A stretch of 64,000 bases of DNA, taken from positions 186,001-250,000 of the forward strand of contig NZ_JAOBWS010000003.1 of NCBI RefSeq assembly GCF_025245835.1, in the 5' to 3' direction. The number at the start of each line of letters is the position of its first letter. Position 1 is the first letter of the stretch. Under the pieces are notes generated by a model. The model was not told where the DNA came from and made no database searches. It worked only from the letters and a program-made list of their open reading frames with translations. The position numbers and the translations under genes are program-made. This DNA comes from Rheinheimera sp. 4Y26 (lineage in GTDB: Bacteria > Pseudomonadota > Gammaproteobacteria > Enterobacterales > Alteromonadaceae). Below, one piece after another: positions 53,143 through 60,026 of this stretch.

Positions 53143-53163
53143 TGATTTTACTTTTCAAAATCA
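53143..53163 (+). promoter_or_regulatory. Inverted repeat upstream of the candidate precursor peptide
   Basis: TGATTTT-N7-AAAATCA, 80 nt upstream of ATG 53241, within an AT-rich leader. Possible operator or promoter element. No regulator is assigned. Confidence 0.4.
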
Positions 53164-53240
53164 GCTCTATCGGTTAGGCTAAGGTTTCGTCAACAATTAT
53201 CCTGCTTGTTCAACCATTTATTGATGTGAAGGAAACACTA

Positions 53241-53504
53241 ATGCTCACGACAGTACAACTGTTAGACCGCTTGGGTCGAGATGCCTCATTTGAAAAGATG
53301 ACACAAGATGAAAAAGTAAGTTTTATCCGGAACAACTCAGAAGACCCACTTGTTGCACAAGCTATTATCGATTCTGACGTCGTTCTTCTCAGCAATCTTA
53401 TTTATGCCGGTAAAAAGGGTTGTTATTTACTTGTTCCTGCTGAAGACGAAAAAGAAGCCGAAGATGCACCTGAACAGAAAGATGATAAAGTTTCTTTCCA
53501 ATAA
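53241..53504 (+). CDS. Candidate split-borosin (RiPP) precursor peptide
   Basis: 87 residues from ATG 53241, with AAGGAA six bases upstream. The GTG at 53226 is in frame but poorly placed. The N-terminal helical region LLDRLGRDASFEKM and DPLVAQAIIDSDVVLLSNLI resemble, from memory, the borosin-binding domain of SonA of Shewanella (LGQDAQL, then a helix ending in GDMEKLKTL). A short hydrophobic stretch CYLLVP (61-66) is placed as SonA's SYLVI core is, and an acidic tail follows (AEDEKEAEDAPEQKDDK). A strong terminator begins 15 nt after the stop. It lies in one run with a borosin-type methyltransferase 2.4 kb downstream. The precursor role is inferred. It could also be an unrelated small acidic protein. 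Confidence 0.6.
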   Translation: MLTTVQLLDRLGRDASFEKMTQDEKVSFIRNNSEDPLVAQAIIDSDVVLLSNLIYAGKKGCYLLVPAEDEKEAEDAPEQKDDKVSFQ

Positions 53505-55242
53505 GCAGTTCCATTTATTAAAGACGGTGCTGTGCGCCGTCTTTTTTTGTTTTTCTAATTTAGTCGCTGCAGAAAGTGACTACAACAAAATTCTTATTCA
53601 AGCCGACGAAATAAAAACAACGGACCACACCAAAAGTGTTCATTTAGTTAATTTAATAAAGTCCCCGGAGAAACTCCCACCGGCGATGTTATCTTATTAT
53701 TATTACCTAAAAGCTTATCATGCAGCTTATTCAGGTGATTATGACAACGGTATTATCAACTATAAAAAATCAATAGCTGCCTCTGATGATTCTTTATTAA
53801 ATTATCGCGCGAGAATATCTCTGGCAAATATCTATGGTGTCAAGCGTAATGCCGGATTAACTATGGAATATTTAATCCCTGCCCTAGAGGAAAGCGAGCG
53901 AGTCAAAGATAAGGAACATAAGCATAATGGATTGCTTGTTGCAGCTATCGTTTATTCACAATTTGGATTGCATCAGCAAGCATTAGAAGTAACCAGTGCA
54001 CTATTAAAGGACGAACCGGCAAATCGGGTACTCTGTTATGCGTTGGCGGTAAAACACGAATCTGAACATTACCAGAATACATCTGCTGACGAGCAGACAA
54101 TTAACAGTGACGCATTACGCTGTAGAGATGCAGGTCAATTACTTCCTTCAGTGGCTATCAGTAGCTATGTTATTTATAAAAACCTAAAAAACAAAGAATT
54201 CCAAAAGGCAAAAGAAAAAATAACAAATTTAATGCCTGATGTAGAAAAGACAAATTACAAAATATATATATCCGAATACACTTATCTGCTTGGTGCAGCC
54301 CAATATGGGTTAGATGATTATGCTTCTGCAGAAACACAACTGAAAAAATCAATTGAAATGAACAGCAGGGCTGGTAAAACCCGTCCTGTTATAGATTCTC
54401 TATTATTACTTTCAAATATAAAAGAAAAACAAAAACAATTTAGTGAAGCACTTCATTATTACAAGCGTTATTCGGAAGCTGAAAAATATTACAACGAAGA
54501 TTTATCATCACAAAAAATTTCATTTCAGCTGGCAAAGTTGCAGCTATTTAATAAAAACCAGCAAATTGAACTACTTGAAAAAAATAACTCCTTGCTAAAA
54601 CTCGAAGGTGAGCTCACCGCAACGGAAGCGGCAAAAAACAGATTATTCATCATTTTGCTTGTAATTTGTCTATTTTCAATTAGCTATTTCACAATAAAAA
54701 CATTGAGAAGCAGAAAAATGTACCGCACTCTGGCAGAGAATGACAACCTGACCGGAATCAGCAATCGCTATCATTTTACGCAGAAGATGAAGCTGTGCAT
54801 TGAACAAAGCTCAAAGTCAAATCAAGTAGACTCATTTATTATTTTCGATTTAGATTTATTCAAACAAATTAATGATACATATGGCCATTTAACCGGAGAT
54901 TGGGTTCTTGAAGCCGTTGTTCATCACTGTAAACAGTTCGTACGTAATGTTGATATTTTTGGTCGTATCGGTGGTGAGGAATTCGCTGTTTATATGCCAG
55001 CTTGTACTGCAGAAAAAGCGGCTCTGTTTGCTGAGATATTAAGAGACGCAATTTCCATTATTGATTGTAGTGGTAGTGGACATCCTATCAGCATAACGGC
55101 AAGTTTTGGCGTAACCAGCACGGATCGTTCCGGTTATGAATTAAGGCAATTGTTCCGTGACGCCGATCTCGCTTTATACAAATCAAAAGACTCAGGAAGA
55201 AACCGAGTTACAGTATTTAATTCAGCTGAATCGGAAATATGA
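53482..55242 (+). CDS. Periplasmic TPR-GGDEF diguanylate cyclase
   Basis: 586 residues from ATG 53482, overlapping the small upstream gene by 23 nt. A signal peptide (TVLCAVFFCFSNLVAA) precedes a periplasmic region of TPR-like helical pairs (SYYYYLKAYHAAYSGDYDNG, YASAETQLKKSIEMNSRAG). A coiled coil, one membrane segment at about 387-407 and a cytoplasmic GGDEF domain follow. The active site reads GGEEF near residue 496, with an inhibitory RxxD (RNVD) five residues before it. It should make c-di-GMP in response to a periplasmic signal. Base composition is clearly more AT-rich than neighbours. A terminator hairpin lies within its signal-peptide codons, so expression depends on read-through. Confidence 0.88.
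   Translation: MIKFLSNKQFHLLKTVLCAVFFCFSNLVAAESDYNKILIQADEIKTTDHTKSVHLVNLIKSPEKLPPAMLSYYYYLKAYHAAYSGDYDNGIINYKKSIAASDDSLLNYRARISLANIYGVKRNAGLTMEYLIPALEESERVKDKEHKHNGLLVAAIVYSQFGLHQQALEVTSALLKDEPANRVLCYALAVKHESEHYQNTSADEQTINSDALRCRDAGQLLPSVAISSYVIYKNLKNKEFQKAKEKITNLMPDVEKTNYKIYISEYTYLLGAAQYGLDDYASAETQLKKSIEMNSRAGKTRPVIDSLLLLSNIKEKQKQFSEALHYYKRYSEAEKYYNEDLSSQKISFQLAKLQLFNKNQQIELLEKNNSLLKLEGELTATEAAKNRLFIILLVICLFSISYFTIKTLRSRKMYRTLAENDNLTGISNRYHFTQKMKLCIEQSSKSNQVDSFIIFDLDLFKQINDTYGHLTGDWVLEAVVHHCKQFVRNVDIFGRIGGEEFAVYMPACTAEKAALFAEILRDAISIIDCSGSGHPISITASFGVTSTDRSGYELRQLFRDADLALYKSKDSGRNRVTVFNSAESEI
53520..53554 (+). terminator. Strong terminator/attenuator inside the start of the TPR-GGDEF gene
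   Basis: 11-bp stem (53520-53530 with 53534-53544; one G-T pair) with a 3-nt loop, followed by TTTTGTTTTT. It is 15 nt after the stop of the candidate precursor gene and within codons 13-25 of the next ORF. Confidence 0.88.
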
Positions 55243-55332
55243 CTGAAGGCATGTTCCTGTAGTGCAGCAACCATCTTTTTTTGCAAGTTAGTCCGGTGCA
55301 TATCATCGGCAGAACACCAGGCTTTTAAAACA

Positions 55333-55887
55333 GTGATATCAACTAACCTCCCGCAAAAGACCCAAAAAACAACCATTGTTAGTGTCAGTCAGGCACATCA
55401 GCCATTATTCCACGAGCTTTACGGCAACCAACGTATAATGCGGAACATTGCAGAAACTTATAGCGAAGAAAAAATAAATTCGCTGCTCAGGTCATGTATT
55501 AACGCTGAACTTAAAGCAATTCCGTTAAAGCGTTTTCTGGTGATTGAATGCAACACAAGAAATATCGCTGTGGGACTGCTCTCCATACAACCGACCCATA
55601 TACCTGATGCGCCAATTGAGTTAGGCATGATGCTTACAACTAAAGCTTGGGGAAAAGGTATTGCAGATGAGGCATTGATCAGCCTTTGCCTGTATTGTTT
55701 CAAGGTTTTAAATGCACCAGCAGTTTTAGCCAGATTTCATCCCGAGAATAAAAGTGCGCGTGCTATTTGTTTTAGGTTAGGTTATCAGCATGCACCTCGG
55801 ATATATCAGCAACCTGAACTAGAGACTTTGTGGCTACAGAACACGATATCCAACAAGACAGCTTTCAGCAGCAGATTGTTTTCTTAA
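55333..55887 (+). CDS. GNAT-family N-acetyltransferase
   Basis: 184 residues from GTG 55333, with only a weak ribosome-binding site. The fold of acetyl-CoA-dependent GNAT enzymes is seen in GLLSIQPTHIPDAPIELGMM and the pyrophosphate-loop region TTKAWGKGIADEALISLCLY. ARFHPENKSARAICFRLGYQ (strand 5 and helix 4) is the pattern of RimJ/RimL-type acetyltransferases. It lies 27 nt before the borosin-type methyltransferase, so the two are probably co-transcribed. It could act on the peptide product or on the N-terminus of another protein. This is inference. Composition is AT-rich like the gene before it. Confidence 0.85.
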   Translation: MISTNLPQKTQKTTIVSVSQAHQPLFHELYGNQRIMRNIAETYSEEKINSLLRSCINAELKAIPLKRFLVIECNTRNIAVGLLSIQPTHIPDAPIELGMMLTTKAWGKGIADEALISLCLYCFKVLNAPAVLARFHPENKSARAICFRLGYQHAPRIYQQPELETLWLQNTISNKTAFSSRLFS

Positions 55888-55914
55888 GTAATTACTGTTT
55901 TAAGGGATAAGTTT

Positions 55915-56799
55915 ATGTCGTGTATACAACCAGGCAGCATCGTTATAGTCGGCACCGGTATTACCTTAGGCTCCCATATCAGCCCTTTATCGCGCAGTTA
56001 TATTGAAAATGCCGATGTGGTATTTGCCGGGGTGGCCGATGGTATTACCGAGCTTTGGCTTAAAGAAATGCATCAGGATGTGCGCAGTTTTGCGCCGCTC
56101 TATGCAGAAGGTAAATCGCGCCATCAAACCTATCAGCAGATGATTGATTTAATGCTTACCGAAGTGCGGCTGGGTAAAAAAGTGGTGGGTGCTTTTTATG
56201 GCCACCCTGGTGTGTTTGCTTATGCACCGCATAAAGTGATAGAGCTGGCCCGGGCTGAAGGTTATGCCGCCCATATGGAGCCTGGTATCAGCGCGGCCGA
56301 CTGTTTACATGCTGAACTTGGTATAGACCCTGGCAAAGTGGGCTGCCAGTATTTTGAAACCAGCCAGTATATGTTTTACAAGCGTTCTATAGACCCAACG
56401 GCCTATTTAGTGTTGTGGCAGGTGGGTATTGCCGGTGATAAAAGCATGGCGCGTTTTGCCACAGGCGCCGCTTATCGGGAAGTACTGGTGGAGTTATTGG
56501 CAGCGCATTACCCGCTCAATCACCAAGTGATGTTATATGAAGCGCCCAGCCTGCCCTTTCAGCAAGCCCGTATCGACAAACTGCCATTAGCAGCGCTGCC
56601 ACAGGCAGCAATGAACTTAAAAACCACACTGGTGGTGCCGCCTGCTGCGGCTCTTATTAAAAACCAGGCGGTGCTGGATAAACTCACCGCGATCCGCGCA
56701 GCTGAGCAACAAGCGGCTCTTGGCAACGCGGCGGCAGAGTTTGGCGAAGCGGCAACAGCAGAACTGCCGGAGAGCGAATATCAGCAGCATGAGCTTTAA
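55915..56799 (+). CDS. Split-borosin-type peptide backbone alpha-N-methyltransferase (SonM-like)
   Basis: 294 residues, AGGG before ATG 55915. SAM-dependent tetrapyrrole-methylase fold with IVIVGTGITLGSHISPLSRS at the N-terminus and GAFYGHPGVFAYAPHKVIEL and MEPGISAADCLHAELGIDPG as SAM-binding elements. LVLWQVGIAGDKSMARFAT and QVMLYEAPSLPFQQARIDKL complete the fold. These match SonM of Shewanella from memory. The catalytic Tyr/Arg set known in borosin enzymes is present: Tyr63, Arg69 and Tyr73 (LYAEGKSRHQTYQQM) and Tyr95. It N-methylates backbone amides of a separate precursor peptide. About 40 residues beyond the usual end form an Ala/Glu-rich tail. GC is back to the chromosomal average. Confidence 0.88.
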   Translation: MSCIQPGSIVIVGTGITLGSHISPLSRSYIENADVVFAGVADGITELWLKEMHQDVRSFAPLYAEGKSRHQTYQQMIDLMLTEVRLGKKVVGAFYGHPGVFAYAPHKVIELARAEGYAAHMEPGISAADCLHAELGIDPGKVGCQYFETSQYMFYKRSIDPTAYLVLWQVGIAGDKSMARFATGAAYREVLVELLAAHYPLNHQVMLYEAPSLPFQQARIDKLPLAALPQAAMNLKTTLVVPPAAALIKNQAVLDKLTAIRAAEQQAALGNAAAEFGEAATAELPESEYQQHEL

Positions 56800-57091
56800 G
56801 CCAAGCTACAGCTTCCACCGCACTACTTTGGAGCAGCAGCGTCGCAGTCGTCATTTGCAGGCCTGGCAATAGATCCTGTAGCGCGCCGGTAGCTGCTGCG
56901 CTATCTTAAGTTTGTTAGCTATCAATTTGAAATCTAATACTTAATCAGTCTTCACCTGCTGCAGCTACTGCCTGACTGCCGGCTTTATCAATCAGGACAT
57001 CACCATGGGTTTAAACCAGAGATCCGTAACCACTTTGTGCTTTAACCTCTGCAGCACTGTGCCTGCAAGCTTGAGCTACGGGCGCTAAAGA
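56800..57091. other. Gap between the methyltransferase and histidine kinase genes
   Basis: 292 bp searched for a precursor peptide. Only two 27-codon frames are found (from 56789 and 57004), neither with a helical binding domain or a core-like tail. No terminator hairpin is obvious. Confidence 0.4.
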
Positions 57092-59794
57092 ATGCCAACA
57101 ACACCAGCCTTAGCGCCTGAAGCTGCGGACTCAGTTGCTGCCACCTTATTGAAAATACTGTTGCTGGCGCTTTCTTATGTCATCAGCGGCCAGTTGGCCA
57201 TGCTGCTGGCTGCGCCACCTGGTTATGTCAGTGCTATTTTCCCGCCTGTTGGTATTTCACTGGCAGCAGTGCTTATCTGGGGTTATCCCATGTTGTTTGG
57301 GGTCTTTTTCGGCTCCACTTTACTGAACCTCAGCATCAGCCTGGGCAGTCTTTCAGCCCTTGCCACAACACCACTGAGCGCTTTACAGCTGCTGGTGCCC
57401 TGCAGTATTGCCCTGGGCACCACATTGCAGTGTTGTTGCGCCAGCTGGGTGATTAAACGCTGGATAGGTTTCCCTAACCCACTGACCGACGATAAACAAA
57501 TTTTCTGGTTGTTAGTGATAGGCGGACCACTGTCCTGCCTGCTCAGTGCCAGCGCCGGTATTGCGGTGTTGTATCAGCATCAAATTATCAGCGCTTCGCA
57601 GCTGCTGTTTAGCTGGTGGAGTTGGTGGGTGGGCGACAGCATAGGTGTATTAATTGCTACACCTTTAATGTTTATTGTTTTTGCCAAACCACGTGACATC
57701 TGGCGCAGCCGCGTCAGTAGTGTTGGTTTGCCGTTATTGATCAGCTGCGCCCTGATGGTAGTGCTGTTTTTCCGCACTATTGAAGATGAACAAGACCAAC
57801 TGCAACAAAGGTTTCATGAACAGGCCAAATTAATGGCGCAAAGTATTCAATCGCGTCTGGTGCTCTACACCAGTTCAGTAATGCCGATTGAGCGTTTTTT
57901 TGCCGCCTCTGGTGAAGTAACAGCAACAGACTTTGCTATTTTTGTCAGCGCCACCGCCCGCAATCACCCCGGCATCCGCGCGCTGAGCTGGAACCCCAAA
58001 ATAACTTTGGCCGAGCGCTCCTGGTTTGAAGCCAGGCTGCAGGCCGAAGCGCCGGGCCAGCAGCAAATTACCGAGCGCGGCAGCAATAACCAGCTGCTTA
58101 CAGCAGCACCCAGGCCCACTTATTTTCCCATCTACTTTATTGAACCCAAAGCAGATAACCTGACCGCCATTGGTTATGACGTGGCCTCTGAGCCGGTGCG
58201 GCAAAAAGCCATGCAAAGCGCCCGCGATAGCGGCCACGCCACCCTGACCGCCCCACTGCAGCTGGTGCAGGACAATGAGCAGCACATTGGCATGTTGCTG
58301 TTTTACCCGGTATTTCAAACGGCACTATGGCCGGCCACAGCGATGGAGCGCCAGCAATTATTGCGGGGATATGTGGTGGCCGTGCTGCATATGACAGCCG
58401 TGATCCAATCTGCGCTTGCCGCTTATCCGGCGCAGAGTTTTCAGCTGGTGGTCAATGATATCAGTGACGGCACAGCACAACCGCTGTACCACAAACAACA
58501 ATCCGCCACACCGGCTTATGCCAGGTCGCTTATCTGGCAACAAGAGTTCGACCTGGCCGGCCGGCGTTTTAGCCTGCAGATAGCGCCCAGTGACCAATTT
58601 TTAAAATCACAAAGCAGTTTACAACCCTGGGCCATTCTGACCGGTGGTTTATTGTTATGTGGCCTGCTGGGTGGTTTTTTATTGTCGGTAACAGGCCGCG
58701 CCGAGCAGGTGCGCCGTCAGGTCAAACTGCGCACGCTGGAGCTTACCGGCATTTTTAACAACGCCGCTGAAGCTATTTTAATTTTTAACTCAGACGGCAC
58801 TATAGAGCGCGCCAATATTGCCGCCCAGCAGCTGTTTGGTTACAACAACAGCCAGTTATTAAAGTTACAAATTGCCGCTTTATTGCCACAGCTGCAGCTC
58901 AACAACGAAGCGGATTTAACCAAAGCTCAGGGCCGCGCCATTGAAGCTGTGGGCAACAGCGCCGCCGGTGTCAAACTGCAGCTGGAAATTAGCCTGAGCA
59001 GCTACAGCCTGCCAGGCCACACCTGGTTTATTTGTTTATTGCACGATATCAGCGAGCGCAAAAAAATAGCCCGGCTAAAGAGCGAATTTGTAGCAACAGT
59101 CAGCCATGAACTGCGCACACCGCTGACCTCTATTAAAGGTGCGCTGGAGCTGGTGAACGCCGGCGTGTTAGGCACCTTACCTGAAGCGGCCGGCAATATG
59201 CTGCGCTTAGCCGGCAAAAACACCGAGCGGCTGGAGCTTTTGGTCAACGATATTCTGGACATCGAAAAACTGGAGCTGGCCGAAGCCAGCCTGGTGCTGA
59301 GCCCGCTAAACCTTGCCGAACAGCTGCAGCTGGCGCTGCAACAAAACCAGAGTTACGCCACCAGCTATGGCGTGACACTCAGCCTGGATCTGGAGCAGCT
59401 GCCAGCCACAACCAAAGTGCTGGCCCATAACCAGCGCCTGCAACAGGTATTCAGTAACCTGATTAGCAACGCGGTAAAATTCTCGCCAGCGCAAAGCCAG
59501 GTACAGATCAAAGCAATACAACAAGGCCATCAGGCGATAGTGAGCTTCAGCGATCAGGGCCCTGGTATTGCCGAAGAATTTCGTAGCCGCATTTTCCAGA
59601 AATTCGCCCAGGCCGACGGCTCAGACACCCGCCAACGCGGCGGCACCGGCCTTGGCCTCAGTATTTGCAAAGCGCTGATGGAAAAAATGCACGGCAGCAT
59701 TGGCTTTGACAGCACCGAAGGCAAAGGCAGCACGTTTTTTATTACATTGCCATTGATGGATGAGGAGCCTGCTGCACCAAGGGTTGCAGGTTAG
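57092..59794 (+). CDS. MASE1-CHASE-PAS sensor histidine kinase
   Basis: 900 residues. An N-terminal MASE1 membrane domain (about 15-230; PPGYVSAIFPPVGISLAAVL, WWVGDSIGVLIATPLMFIVF) is followed by a periplasmic CHASE domain (about 240-510; IRALSWNPKI, GYDVASEPVRQKAMQSARDS). A PAS domain lies at about 550-650. The kinase core has the H-box VSHELRTPLTSIKGALELV, N-box NLISNAVKFSP, DQGPGIAEEF (G1) and GTGLGLSICK (G2). All catalytic elements are intact. There is no fused receiver domain and no response regulator nearby, so it is an orphan kinase. It probably senses a small molecule at the periplasmic face. Confidence 0.93.
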   Translation: MPTTPALAPEAADSVAATLLKILLLALSYVISGQLAMLLAAPPGYVSAIFPPVGISLAAVLIWGYPMLFGVFFGSTLLNLSISLGSLSALATTPLSALQLLVPCSIALGTTLQCCCASWVIKRWIGFPNPLTDDKQIFWLLVIGGPLSCLLSASAGIAVLYQHQIISASQLLFSWWSWWVGDSIGVLIATPLMFIVFAKPRDIWRSRVSSVGLPLLISCALMVVLFFRTIEDEQDQLQQRFHEQAKLMAQSIQSRLVLYTSSVMPIERFFAASGEVTATDFAIFVSATARNHPGIRALSWNPKITLAERSWFEARLQAEAPGQQQITERGSNNQLLTAAPRPTYFPIYFIEPKADNLTAIGYDVASEPVRQKAMQSARDSGHATLTAPLQLVQDNEQHIGMLLFYPVFQTALWPATAMERQQLLRGYVVAVLHMTAVIQSALAAYPAQSFQLVVNDISDGTAQPLYHKQQSATPAYARSLIWQQEFDLAGRRFSLQIAPSDQFLKSQSSLQPWAILTGGLLLCGLLGGFLLSVTGRAEQVRRQVKLRTLELTGIFNNAAEAILIFNSDGTIERANIAAQQLFGYNNSQLLKLQIAALLPQLQLNNEADLTKAQGRAIEAVGNSAAGVKLQLEISLSSYSLPGHTWFICLLHDISERKKIARLKSEFVATVSHELRTPLTSIKGALELVNAGVLGTLPEAAGNMLRLAGKNTERLELLVNDILDIEKLELAEASLVLSPLNLAEQLQLALQQNQSYATSYGVTLSLDLEQLPATTKVLAHNQRLQQVFSNLISNAVKFSPAQSQVQIKAIQQGHQAIVSFSDQGPGIAEEFRSRIFQKFAQADGSDTRQRGGTGLGLSICKALMEKMHGSIGFDSTEGKGSTFFITLPLMDEEPAAPRVAG

Positions 59795-60026
59795 GTGGCG
59801 ATAACATCCATTGCGCCTGCCGCTGATGGCGCTGTGGAAGTTTGGTTTCGCCAGCATTTGGCTGAATGTTTTTTTTCAGCTTGCAGCTAAGGGTGCTGTA
59901 AAAGTCGGGTTTTGCCACTAGCGGGCTGAAAGTGAATTGATGGCGGGTCGACAAAAGAAATCACAGGAAACTTGCAGAGGTCAAAACGAGATAAAGGCAA
60001 AAGCATAATGCCCAAATATGCCACCC

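Noticed and set aside
56789-56872. 27-codon frame overlapping the methyltransferase stop, considered as a borosin precursor
   Set aside because: Too short for a binding domain, basic, with no core-like hydrophobic tail.
57004-57087. 27-codon frame before the histidine kinase gene, considered as a precursor
   Set aside because: No helical binding region and no convincing ribosome-binding site.
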